From the NCBI GenBank assembly GCA_026421245.1, contig JAPKDJ010000018.1:1-60341 (forward strand): a stretch of 60,341 nt of DNA, in the 5' to 3' direction. This document shows positions 35,405 through 42,879 of this stretch, piece by piece; within the stretch, counting starts at the first letter, position 1, and each line of letters opens with the position of its first letter. Under the pieces are notes generated by a model. That model had not been told where the DNA came from. It saw nothing but the letters and a program-made list of their open reading frames with translations, and made no database searches. Source of the DNA: Akkermansiaceae bacterium (GTDB lineage: Bacteria; Verrucomicrobiota; Verrucomicrobiia; Verrucomicrobiales; Akkermansiaceae). A program made the position numbers and the translations under genes.

Positions 35405-35689
35405 CTAATTTGGTGCCTTCTGCATATTTGAGACCCCAGTTGACCATTGCTTTCGCGACGGGGCGTCGGCGAGGTCACGGAAGCCCCCTCCCTGTAACAT
35501 CTCGTTTTTGATCGTCCCGATCACGGACTCAGTCCAAGCGTTGTCGTAAGGATTTTCCCGGCGCGACATGCTTTGGCGGATTGCATGGCGCGAGAGAAGT
35601 TCTCTGAACGGGCGGCTTCCATAGGGACTGTCCCGGTTGCTATGGAAGACGGCTCCAGGTTTGATCGTTTGACTGGTGAGGGCGTTTCC
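35405..35689 (-). pseudogene. IS3-family transposase remnant (integrase core)
   Basis: The minus strand reads PGAVFHSNRDSPYGSRPF, then HAIRQSMSRRENPYDNAW and TESVIGTIKNEML. This is the rve core of IS3-group OrfB, around the second catalytic Asp and the catalytic Glu (in TES). The usual HSDRGSQY has become HSNRDSPY, so the catalytic Asp is lost. Both ends are missing, there are no terminal repeats in view, and the frame degrades at both edges. It is a dead relic between a possible anti-sigma gene and queE. Confidence 0.8.
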
Positions 35690-35793
35690 GGCGTCTCACG
35701 GTTTCAAGTTTCATTGGCTTAGCTCGTGGTCTAAGCATTTACCGCGCTTCACTTTTCCTCTCAAATTAAGGGTCTGAGCGCGATTCTAGGGGG

Positions 35794-36525
35794 TTATTTC
35801 GCGCGTTCGTTTCCCCAGAGGAGGACGTGGAGGCGGGGGCTGAAGCGGTAGCCTTGGTCGCGGCAGATGTCGGCGAGCCAGAGAGAGCGGGTCTGGAGGG
35901 TTTCGGGATCGCGGCCTTCGGGCATGAGGAAGATGCGATTTGGAGAGAGGTTGAGCTTTTGCTGGAGGGATTGGATTTCTTTGAGGTCGTTTTGGTTGCA
36001 GACCACAAATTTGAAGATGGCAGTGGGGAGGGAAGAGAGGAGGTGGAGGGCCTCGAAGCTGAGACGAAGGTCCTCGGGCATGCCGGAGTTGGAGAGTTTT
36101 GGGGAGACGTTGAATTGGGTGGGGAGGGAGATGAAGTTGTCGTCCGGGAGTTGGGTGCCGTTGGTCTCAACTTCAATGAAGGGGATTTCGGGCAGGAGTT
36201 TGACGAGTTCGGTGAGTTCCTTTTGTTGGAGGAGGGGCTCGCCGCCGGTGAGGACGAGGCGGTCACACTGATAACGCGAGATGAGGGGGGTGATTTCGGC
36301 GGGCGTTAGCTCGATGATTTGATCGGCTTTTGAGAATTTAACGCCGTCCTGATGCTCCCAAGGTGTCTTTTCCCAGTTCCAAGTGTAGGGGGTGTCGCAC
36401 CAGTGGCAATGGAGGTTGCACAGGGAAAGGCGAAGGAAGACGGCGGGGGCTCCGAGGGAGGCGCCTTCGCCTTGCAAGGTGTGAAAGATCTCGGGAGATC
36501 CGTCGGCAAGGCGGGAAATTTTCAT
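35794..36525 (-). CDS. queE: 7-carboxy-7-deazaguanine synthase (QueE)
   Basis: 243 residues. A radical SAM enzyme of queuosine biosynthesis that converts 6-carboxytetrahydropterin to 7-carboxy-7-deazaguanine. The cluster-binding cysteines lie at C-x3-C-x2-C, residues 36, 40 and 43 (CNLHCHWCDT), with the QueE hallmark TLQGEGASLGAPAVFLR before them and LTGGEPLLQ after. VETNGT and NVSPKLSNSG complete the family pattern. QueC, QueD and QueF are not in the window. It lies 29 bases downstream of dapA on the same strand, so the two may share a transcript. Confidence 0.95.
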   Translation of the reverse strand: MKISRLADGSPEIFHTLQGEGASLGAPAVFLRLSLCNLHCHWCDTPYTWNWEKTPWEHQDGVKFSKADQIIELTPAEITPLISRYQCDRLVLTGGEPLLQQKELTELVKLLPEIPFIEVETNGTQLPDDNFISLPTQFNVSPKLSNSGMPEDLRLSFEALHLLSSLPTAIFKFVVCNQNDLKEIQSLQQKLNLSPNRIFLMPEGRDPETLQTRSLWLADICRDQGYRFSPRLHVLLWGNERAK

Positions 36526-36554
36526 GGGAATGCGCTTCGACCGGGACGGTCACG

Positions 36555-37433
36555 CTACAGGAGCGCGTAGGTCTTGAGAAGACTACGGAGGGTCTCGGTC
36601 TTTTCGTCGGTGAGGTTGACGAGGGGAAGGCGAATTTCATCGGTGCAATGGCCCTGGAGGGCGACGGCAGATTTGATGGGGACTGGGTTGGTGTCCAGGC
36701 CCATGAGCCCGGAGAGGAGGGGATAGTAACGCTTTTGAAGTTCGAGGGCTTCGGCGTATTCTCCTTCGAGGCAGCGATTTACGAGGCTGACCATGACCTC
36801 GGGAATGAGGTTGGCGGCGACGCTGACGAGGCCAACCGCTCCGCAGGACATGAAGGGGAGAGTAAGGGGGTCGTCGCCGGAGAGGATCTGGAAGTCCTCG
36901 GGAACAACTTGCACAAGCTGGTTGACGCGATCGACGGAGCCACCAGCTTCTTTGTTGGCGATGATGTTTTCGCAGTCGGTGGCGAGGCGGGCAACGGTTT
37001 CGATGCCGATCTCGATGACGGAGCGTCCGGGAACCGAGTAGAGCATGATGGGAAGGCTGGTGTTGGCTGCGACTGTTTTGTAGTGTTGATAGAGGCCTTC
37101 CTGCGAAGGCTTGTTGTAGTATGGGCAGACCTGGAGGGAGGCATCGGCTCCCGCTTTTTCGGCGGCCTGCGTGAGGTGGATCGCTTCGACGGTGGAGTTT
37201 GCTCCACTGCCGGCCACGACGAGGGTGCGCTTGTTGGCATATTCGACGGCAGCTTTGATCACTTCGAGGTGTTCGTCGGAATTCAGAGTGGGGGATTCAC
37301 CCGTGGTCCCAACAGGAACGATTCCAGTGATTCCTGCCGCGACCTGCCGATCAATGAGGGCCTTGAATGCCTCGTGGTCAAGTGAGCCGTCGCGAAAAGG
37401 AGTGATGAGGGCGGTAAATGTGCCAGCAAACAT
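36555..37433 (-). CDS. dapA: 4-hydroxy-tetrahydrodipicolinate synthase
   Basis: 292 residues, a TIM-barrel aldolase that condenses pyruvate with aspartate semialdehyde in lysine and diaminopimelate synthesis. Visible active-site parts: VGTTGESPTL with the Thr pair (43-44), YYNKPSQEGLY, the Tyr in LYSVPGR (residue 132), and the Schiff-base Lys 161 in IIANKEAGGS. The cell wall needs its product, so it belongs with murG and murC-murB in function, though not in position. Upstream lies a Dabb-domain gene 69 bases away. Confidence 0.97.
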   Translation of the reverse strand: MFAGTFTALITPFRDGSLDHEAFKALIDRQVAAGITGIVPVGTTGESPTLNSDEHLEVIKAAVEYANKRTLVVAGSGANSTVEAIHLTQAAEKAGADASLQVCPYYNKPSQEGLYQHYKTVAANTSLPIMLYSVPGRSVIEIGIETVARLATDCENIIANKEAGGSVDRVNQLVQVVPEDFQILSGDDPLTLPFMSCGAVGLVSVAANLIPEVMVSLVNRCLEGEYAEALELQKRYYPLLSGLMGLDTNPVPIKSAVALQGHCTDEIRLPLVNLTDEKTETLRSLLKTYALL

Positions 37434-37502
37434 GGGTGGCTTCTAGTGGGAAATCCCCGGCTTGGCTAGAGCAGGTGTTTGAAAAATGACGAACAGCCGA
37501 AA

Positions 37503-37820
37503 TTAGGAATATTTAAGATCCTTGGAAGGGTCAGTCTCGTAGTCCATGTGGTAGCTGGTTTGGGTCATGCGATCGACGACGACCTTCTGGAACTTAAGAA
37601 AGTGGGCATCGTCTTCAAAGATGCGCTTTTTGCTGAGAGATTCGAATTCGAGGGCGATGTAGAAGGGCCACTCAGATTTAGGATTGATGGTGCGACCGGA
37701 GCGGATGCTGAGGACTTGGGGGATCTTAAGAAGGATACTGCGGGAGGTTCGGATCATTTCCTCGAGTCCGGCGTCATCGACCTCGGGTTTCAGTTTGAAA
37801 AAGAGGAGGTGATTGATCAT
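37503..37820 (-). CDS. Dabb (stress-responsive A/B barrel) domain protein
   Basis: 105 residues forming one ferredoxin-like Dabb domain: MINHLLFFKLKPEV at the start, SIRSGRTINP, FYIALEFES and HFLKFQKVVVDRM. Proteins of this family form dimeric barrels; most have no known reaction. It lies 18 bases after nuoA and 69 bases before dapA on the same strand. Confidence 0.88.
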   Translation of the reverse strand: MINHLLFFKLKPEVDDAGLEEMIRTSRSILLKIPQVLSIRSGRTINPKSEWPFYIALEFESLSKKRIFEDDAHFLKFQKVVVDRMTQTSYHMDYETDPSKDLKYS

Positions 37821-37838
37821 CTGAACTGCCTGCGGGGG

Positions 37839-38210
37839 TTAGCCCTTCCAGTTCAAGGCTCCTTTTTTGAGAGCATAAACGTAGGCAACCGTGAGGAGTC
37901 CGGCAAAGCCCGCCATGCTCCAAAGAACCATGGTGCTCTCACGAACGAGGTCCGCAAAGCTGACCGCCCAAGGATACATGAAGACGACCTCAATGTCGAA
38001 GATGACGAAGAGCATGGCGACAAGGTAGAATTTCACGCTGAAGCGCGGGGCTCCATCGCCAATGGGGAGCATGCCACATTCGTAGGGAGTTTCCTTGGTC
38101 TTGTTGTAGGCTCCTTTTTTACCAAGGAGGACGCTGAGGCCAAGAGCGGCGCCGGCAAAACCGATGGCGGCGAGGGCTTGAAGAATGACGGGAAAGTAAT
38201 CAGTCAACAT
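37839..38210 (-). CDS. nuoA: NADH-quinone oxidoreductase subunit A
   Basis: 123 residues from the ATG at 38210; a longer frame upstream adds 38 unlikely residues. Three membrane segments are visible (VILQALAAIGFAGAALGLSVLL, FYLVAMLFVIFDIEVVFM and MVLWSMAGFAGLLTVAYVYAL). The hallmark loop with the conserved Cys, TPYECGMLPIG, and RFSVKFYLVAMLFVIFD identify NuoA of complex I. No nuoB-N genes adjoin it, so this subunit is encoded apart from the main cluster or is an extra copy. Confidence 0.95.
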   Translation of the reverse strand: MLTDYFPVILQALAAIGFAGAALGLSVLLGKKGAYNKTKETPYECGMLPIGDGAPRFSVKFYLVAMLFVIFDIEVVFMYPWAVSFADLVRESTMVLWSMAGFAGLLTVAYVYALKKGALNWKG

Positions 38211-38253
38211 GACAAAGGAGGATGAGGATTTCGTTGAAAAAAGGGGACAGTTG

Positions 38254-38292
38254 AAAAAACAATTGCCCGCGTCGGGTTCAACGCGGGCAATT
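38254..38292 (-). terminator. Strong rho-independent terminator upstream of nuoA
   Basis: A perfect 12-bp stem (AATTGCCCGCGT with ACGCGGGCAATT) closes an eight-base loop; on the minus strand a run of six T follows after one G. It ends transcripts from the 101-residue protein gene at 38356-38661 and isolates nuoA, whose start is 44 bases further on. Confidence 0.85.
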
Positions 38293-38355
38293 AAAAGATT
38301 CGTCGCCGGTAAAACCAGCACCAATTCTTGCGAATTTACGCTTTATTCAATAGAA

Positions 38356-38661
38356 CTAGGCTTCTTGCTGGGCAATATTGTCGCTGTGCGCTTCTTGAAT
38401 GCGCTCGAGTCCACGATATTCCTTGCCGTCTTTCTCGACAAGTCCGCGGGTTACCAGGTTTTGCAGTTTTTCATAAGCGCGGAGACGAAGCATTTCTTCT
38501 CCACCGCTGACTGCATTGCGCTCTTTCAACCGCTCATAGACATCCTCGAAAAGCTCGTTGAAGCCGAAAAGCTTCGGATCTGAACTTAGAACATTCACCA
38601 GTTCATCGGTGACATGATCGGGAAGTCGACGGGAGAAACGCGTCCGTTTAGTAGTTGCCAT
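38356..38661 (-). CDS. Small basic protein of unknown function
   Basis: 101 residues. The sequence is charged and helical, beginning MATTKRTRFSRRLPDHVTDEL, with an FNELFEDVYERLKER segment and a possible winged-helix end (YEKLQNLVTRGLVEKDGKEYRGL). The last part resembles the wing of small DNA-binding proteins, but I cannot assign a family. It is followed by a strong terminator and is divergent from ruvA. Codon pattern and the terminator support a real gene. Confidence 0.7.
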   Translation of the reverse strand: MATTKRTRFSRRLPDHVTDELVNVLSSDPKLFGFNELFEDVYERLKERNAVSGGEEMLRLRAYEKLQNLVTRGLVEKDGKEYRGLERIQEAHSDNIAQQEA

Positions 38662-38839
38662 AACAAAGTCAAGATAGCAGGAATTTTCAACAAAAGCGAA
38701 TGGAAAAACCTTAAATAATAAGAAATCTTAAAATTTAGTAAGGGGCTTAGTTAAGAAAAGTGAATATTTTTTGATTTGGCCTTAGGAAATGCAAGGATTA
38801 CGCCTTGTTCCGATCCGGAGACCCGATAGAGTTCTGGGG

Positions 38840-39421
38840 ATGATTGCGCGATTGAAAGGGGAGATTTGGGAGGCTCTGCCCGGGAGAATTGTGGTTGGAG
38901 CAGGAGGAGTTGGATATTTGGTGAACGTTCCTCTTTCAACATATGATCAGTTAAACCCACTTGAGGGAGGTCAGATTGATTTGCGAATTTATCAACATGT
39001 GAGGGAGAATTCTCTCACGCTCTATGGTTTTGCGAAGGATGAGGAGAAAGATGTTTTTATGCTCCTGATCGACCGGGTGAGCGGGATCGGCCCGGCGACG
39101 GCGCTGGCGGTGCTGGGCGGGTTGCCTGTTGAGGGGTTCAAGCAGGCAGTCGTGAATGGTGATGCGACTGGGATTTCGGGAGTGAAGGGGATTGGTAAGA
39201 AGACGGCGGAGAGAATTATTTTAGAGCTGAAGGATAAGGTTGGTGTGGTGCAGACTTGGGAGCCCGGCTCTGATCGTTCCAATGACGCCCGGGATGCCGA
39301 GATGGGGCTGATGGCGCTGGGATTCAAGCAAGCCGAGGCCCGCAAGGCGGTAGACCGGGTTTTGAAAGAGAATCCAGGGGCGGGAAGTGCCGATATTATC
39401 AGGCTGGGCCTGCGGGGCTGA
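38840..39421 (+). CDS. ruvA: Holliday junction DNA helicase subunit RuvA
   Basis: 193 residues from the ATG at 38840, which gives the normal RuvA N terminus MIARLKGEIWE; the longer frame upstream is not family-like. Domain I is an OB fold (VGAGGVGYLVNVPLSTYDQL, then LYGFAKDEEKDVFMLLI). Domain II has the helix-hairpin-helix pairs VSGIGPATALAVL and VKGIGKKTAERIILELKDK. Domain III is the C-terminal helix bundle (LMALGFKQAEARKAVDRV). RuvA binds the junction and loads RuvB; ruvB and ruvC are not nearby. Confidence 0.96.
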   Translation: MIARLKGEIWEALPGRIVVGAGGVGYLVNVPLSTYDQLNPLEGGQIDLRIYQHVRENSLTLYGFAKDEEKDVFMLLIDRVSGIGPATALAVLGGLPVEGFKQAVVNGDATGISGVKGIGKKTAERIILELKDKVGVVQTWEPGSDRSNDARDAEMGLMALGFKQAEARKAVDRVLKENPGAGSADIIRLGLRG

Positions 39422-39513
39422 ATTCAGGGCAGGAAAGAGTCCTGGGCTGGGCAGGGCGCTCAGCGCTAATTGTAAGAGTGGGCCAGAGGTCGGCTCAGTT
39501 CTGTTCGTGGGTG

Positions 39514-39831
39514 TTACAGCTTCTTGCGAAGGTTGTCGTAGTCCTTGCGGAGTTTTCCGAGTTCGGTTTCCCGTTCGGTGATCTGATCGAGGAGGTCAGC
39601 GAGCTGGCGAAGGATGCCAGCGTGATGGGGGGCGACCCGGAGGCCGGATCCGCTGCTCATGGCAGCTCCACCCTGTCGGACCCAATTGTGGATTGTAAGT
39701 TGAGTGATTCTGAATTCCTTTGAAGCATTGGCGACTCCGCCCCGACCATGCTTTACATTGTAGTCGTTTACCCAATTAAGGACCTCAGCTTTTTTCGCTG
39801 AGGTGTATCATTTTCCTTTCTTGCTAGCCAT
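39514..39831 (-). pseudogene. Small HTH protein gene interrupted by an in-frame TGA
   Basis: The frame from the ATG at 39831 reads MASKKGK, TGA, then YTSAKKAEVLNWVND, GRGGVANASKEF and ITQLTIHNWVRQGG, a transposase-like helix-turn-helix, and ends with a coiled coil (LADLLDQITERETEL). Codon 8 (39808-39810) is TGA; small proteins of this kind usually have a basic residue there, so a CGA to TGA change is likely. No good start lies between the stop and the HTH. The rest is intact to the TAA at 39514, so decay appears recent. An 8-bp hairpin follows the TGA but sits too close to act as a SECIS. Confidence 0.6.
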
Positions 39832-39874
39832 ATAGCGTGCCTACGCCTGTTATATTTGCGAACAAGTGATTTTT

Positions 39875-39904
39875 TTAAAAAATCACAAACCCCCTGTGAT
39901 TTTC
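39875..39904 (-). terminator. Terminator overlapping the end of serB
   Basis: On the minus strand AAAATCACA pairs with TGTGATTTT around a short G-rich loop, followed by T residues. The stem includes the stop codon of serB. It is AT-rich, hence only moderately stable. Confidence 0.5.
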
Positions 39905-40527
39905 AGTATTTGCCGCAGTGATTTCACACGATGCATGCAATCAGCGACAACTTTTTTACGCTCCGCGTAGCGTAAAAATCCGATAAAGTGGTCAACGACT
40001 GGTGTTGTTTCGAGGTCGCTGACGCCATCTCCAACCATGACGATAATATCTGGAGATTGGTTTTTCCTAATGGAAGAGATAATATCCGGCTTACCGCCAT
40101 CTCTAGTTGTAGGATAGTCTTTATCGAATCCGAGGTAGCTGCCTGCGACATCGAAGTGAAGAGGAACCGCTTCGATTTGTTCAATTCCCAGATCTTTGGC
40201 GAGTGGCTCTATGCAGGGCGCAAAGCCACCGGAAATGATAAGAGATTCCCAACCATCGGCCTTGAGGGCCGCCATGGTCTCCCGGGCAGTGGGTTCAATC
40301 TCATCAAGATACATTTTCCCAATCGCTTCGCACTGCTGGCGGGTGGGTTTGATCAGATCGAGGCGCCGTCCGAAGATCTCTTCGATTGGAATTTCGCCGT
40401 TCATGGCCTGATTGGTGAGATCTGCAACCTGGCGGAAAACATCGGGCCCGGCAAGGCGGGCAAGTTCATCGACGCCTTCGATGGCCGAGAGGGTGGAGTC
40501 GCAGTCGAAAGCGATGATTTTTTTCAT
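39883..40527 (-). CDS. serB: Phosphoserine phosphatase-like HAD hydrolase
   Basis: 214 residues. HAD motif I is IIAFDCDSTLSAIEG with the nucleophile Asp 8 and Asp 10; motif II is the Ser in LIISGGFAPCIEPLA; motif IV is VMVGDGVSDLETT. The EGVDELA segment after motif I and the small cap are typical of SerB, which forms serine from phosphoserine. A role on another small phosphate ester is possible. It lies six bases downstream of the L,D-transpeptidase gene on the same strand and ends in an overlapping terminator. Confidence 0.88.
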   Translation of the reverse strand: MKKIIAFDCDSTLSAIEGVDELARLAGPDVFRQVADLTNQAMNGEIPIEEIFGRRLDLIKPTRQQCEAIGKMYLDEIEPTARETMAALKADGWESLIISGGFAPCIEPLAKDLGIEQIEAVPLHFDVAGSYLGFDKDYPTTRDGGKPDIISSIRKNQSPDIIVMVGDGVSDLETTPVVDHFIGFLRYAERKKVVADCMHRVKSLRQILKITGGL

Positions 40528-40533
40528 GATGAG

Positions 40534-41016
40534 TTAGGAGATGCGAACGGAAGTATAAATCGGGGTGAAATCAAAAAGAGTGAGCATGTCCTTGTTGCGA
40601 AGGCGAATGCAGCCGCAGGAGGCGGGTTGGCTGATGAGGTCCTCGGCGTGGGTGCCATGGAAGTAGATATATCGCTCGCGGGTGTTGGCGTTTTGCTCGT
40701 CGAGCCCCTCGAGCCAGAGGATACGGGTCAGGATGGCGTCGTCACTTTCCTCTCCCTGCCAAACAGAGCGAGGGAGGCGGCCCTTGAAGCTGGTTTGAAG
40801 GGGAGCCCCTTCGCCAATTTTTTCGCGGATGCGAAAGTTACCGGTGGGCGTTTGGAGGGAGCCTTCTTCGAATCCCGGGCCGTTGGTAGCGGTTGAAACC
40901 GGAGCGCTGAAGATCCTCTGCCCATTTTGAGAGACGGTGACAGATTGTTGTTTGATCGAAACTTCGATCAAAAGGTCACGCTCAGCAGATCTGCGGCTCG
41001 AGAGGCTTGGCTTCAT
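40534..41016 (-). CDS. L,D-transpeptidase (YkuD domain)
   Basis: 160 residues. The YkuD pattern is present: TPTGNFRI near residue 56, the catalytic His 120 in YFHGTHAE, and the catalytic Cys 136 in PASCGCIRLRN. The residue before Gly-Cys is Cys, where many relatives have His. The enzyme would cross-link peptidoglycan or attach proteins to it. No signal peptide or membrane anchor is visible, which is odd for a periplasmic enzyme. The ATG at 41016 overlaps bioB by 35 bases; a TTG start about 42 bases downstream is an alternative. Confidence 0.85.
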   Translation of the reverse strand: MKPSLSSRRSAERDLLIEVSIKQQSVTVSQNGQRIFSAPVSTATNGPGFEEGSLQTPTGNFRIREKIGEGAPLQTSFKGRLPRSVWQGEESDDAILTRILWLEGLDEQNANTRERYIYFHGTHAEDLISQPASCGCIRLRNKDMLTLFDFTPIYTSVRIS

Positions 41017-41977
41017 CCGACTTGGGTGAGGGCTGGGCGCGGTTGGGCTCCTGGGGTTTCAGGCCGAGGCGATCGATGAGAGCGAGGTCTTTTTCGATGG
41101 TCGGATTTTTGGCGGTGAGGAGTTTGTCACCGTAGAAGATGGAATTGGCCCCGGCAAAGAAGCAGAGGGCCTGGCCTTCTTCAGAAAGATGGGTGCGACC
41201 GGCGGAGAGGCGGACCTTTGCCTTGGGGGCCGCGATACGGGTCAGGGCGATGATGCGGACGACGTCGAAGACATCGACTCCCTGTTCGTCGGCCATGGGG
41301 GTGCCGGGCATGGGCATGAGTGAGTTGATGGGAATGGACTCGGGTTGCGGATTAAATTCGGAAATGACCTCGAGCATCTTGAGTCGGTCTTCGGTGGATT
41401 CGCCGAGACCGAGGATGCCGCCACAACAAATGGACATGCCGGCGTCCTGAGCATGGCGGATGGTATTGAGCCGATCTTGGAAGGTGTGCGTGGTGACGAT
41501 GTTGGGGTAGTGCTCGGGAGAGGTGTCGATATTGTGATTGTAAGCGGTAACCCCGGCTTCCTTGAGCTTTTCGGCTTCGGATGGTCCAAGCTCACCAAGG
41601 GTGACACAAACTTCCATGCCAAGTTGGGAAACATCGCGGACGATATCGAGGACTTGCTCAAATCGCTGGGTGCCCTCGCGGACCCCACGCCAGGCTGCTC
41701 CCATGCAAAATCGGGTGGAGCCGTTTTCACGGGCCGCTTTAGCCCGATCCATGATGTCACACTTTTCCATGAGGCGCTCGGCATCGACGCCGCTGTTGTA
41801 GCGGGCGGATTGTGCGCAATAGGAGCAATCCTCCGAGCAGCCACCGGTCTTGATAGAGAGCAAGGTGCAGAGTTGCACTTCGGCGGCGGGCCAATTCTCT
41901 TCGTGAATCGTTCGCGAGCGCTGGATGAGGTCGAAAAGAGGGAGGTGGTATAAGTCGTTCAGTTCCTGGAAAATCAT
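40982..41977 (-). CDS. bioB: Biotin synthase
   Basis: 331 residues. Radical SAM enzyme that inserts sulfur into dethiobiotin. The 4Fe-4S ligands are Cys 47, 51 and 54 in GGCSEDCSYCAQS. Further BioB motifs are RFCMGAAWR, VCVTLGELG, YNHNIDTSPE, INSLMPMPGTP, and RLSAGRTHL with the Arg ligand of the second cluster. The C terminus extends about 20 residues past the usual end with a Pro-rich tail. No other bio gene is in the window. The L,D-transpeptidase gene overlaps its 3' end. Confidence 0.97.
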   Translation of the reverse strand: MIFQELNDLYHLPLFDLIQRSRTIHEENWPAAEVQLCTLLSIKTGGCSEDCSYCAQSARYNSGVDAERLMEKCDIMDRAKAARENGSTRFCMGAAWRGVREGTQRFEQVLDIVRDVSQLGMEVCVTLGELGPSEAEKLKEAGVTAYNHNIDTSPEHYPNIVTTHTFQDRLNTIRHAQDAGMSICCGGILGLGESTEDRLKMLEVISEFNPQPESIPINSLMPMPGTPMADEQGVDVFDVVRIIALTRIAAPKAKVRLSAGRTHLSEEGQALCFFAGANSIFYGDKLLTAKNPTIEKDLALIDRLGLKPQEPNRAQPSPKSDEAKPLEPQIC

Positions 41978-41997
41978 GGATGAGAGGGAGGTGAGAG

Positions 41998-42669
41998 TTA
42001 GCGGACCCAGCGGCCTGAGACAGTGGGCATTTTCCCGAAGGAGAGGGCGGAGTAGTCGGTTTTTCCTTCTGCTCCGATGAGAGTGATGCCGAGATTACGT
42101 TTCCATACCGCTGACATGCTTTGGCTAGTGTAGCAGCCCCAGCTTTGGCAGAGGGCATTTTTGCTGAACGATCGGCGGCGAATTTTTCTGAGATCGCGTT
42201 CGTGGATCCAGCACTGGCTGACAGCCATGACCTCACTACCGTAGTCAAGCATGAAGCAATGGCGGTTGGAGTGGCCGAAGAAGTCGAAGGTGATGATATC
42301 GGAGTGGGCGTTGATGGCTGAGATGGCTTTTGGTCCTGTGTTGATCCAGACGAGTTTTGCATTCCGCTTGGCGGCCTGTTCGGCGATCCATGTGGTGTAG
42401 GGTTTGCTGTCATCCCGGCTTCGGATGAGATAGCCGTTTTCGTAGACGATCCAGGTGATCTTGGCGCTGGGCCCGTAGGATCTACGGATTTCGTCCATGC
42501 GCATGGTTGAGGCTCGGATGAAGTTGGCCCACCAGCGGTCGTGGCGATAGTTCTCAACCCTGAGGTTTTCCCATTTTCGAGAGGCGGGGCCTCCACAAAG
42601 GATGACGTGTTCTTTGGCAAAAAGAGGAAGTCCGAGGGTGAGGAGAAGGACGAAGACCAAGTGCTTCAT
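41998..42669 (-). CDS. Secreted protein with possible caspase-fold His/Cys dyad
   Basis: 223 residues with a signal peptide (MKHLVFVLLLTLGLPLFA). I know no named family for it. A hydrophobic strand leads to a His in ITFDFFGHSN (His 133), and a second leads to a Cys in SWGCYTSQS (Cys 179). The pattern of strand-Gly-His-Ser/Gly and strand-x-Gly-Cys-x-T/S is that of caspase, CHAT and clostripain-type peptidases. The distance (46 residues) fits. The start of the protein carries LCGG and the order of strands is compatible with the fold. A secreted cysteine peptidase or an inactive relative is possible. It follows a lipoprotein-like gene and precedes bioB on the same strand. Confidence 0.65.
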   Translation of the reverse strand: MKHLVFVLLLTLGLPLFAKEHVILCGGPASRKWENLRVENYRHDRWWANFIRASTMRMDEIRRSYGPSAKITWIVYENGYLIRSRDDSKPYTTWIAEQAAKRNAKLVWINTGPKAISAINAHSDIITFDFFGHSNRHCFMLDYGSEVMAVSQCWIHERDLRKIRRRSFSKNALCQSWGCYTSQSMSAVWKRNLGITLIGAEGKTDYSALSFGKMPTVSGRWVR

Positions 42670-42879
42670 GGGAAGACTATGTCGGGTGAATGGAAGGGCT
42701 TCAAGGCTGGAGGGTGGAGATTTGTGAGAGTCGATGATGAGGGCTCTTTGATTTGTTTGGCTCGGGCCATTCGATTGATCCCAAAACGGTGATTAAGAAC
42801 ACGCTGAAGATGAGGGAAACGAACGGAAGTTGTTTCACAAAGGTTGGGAGGTCGAGGGGGCGCTGGATTTTTGGCGCCG

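Noticed and set aside
39801..39831. Second selenocysteine codon in the small HTH gene
   Set aside because: No redox context, loop only 11 bases after the TGA, and the site fits a mutated Arg codon.
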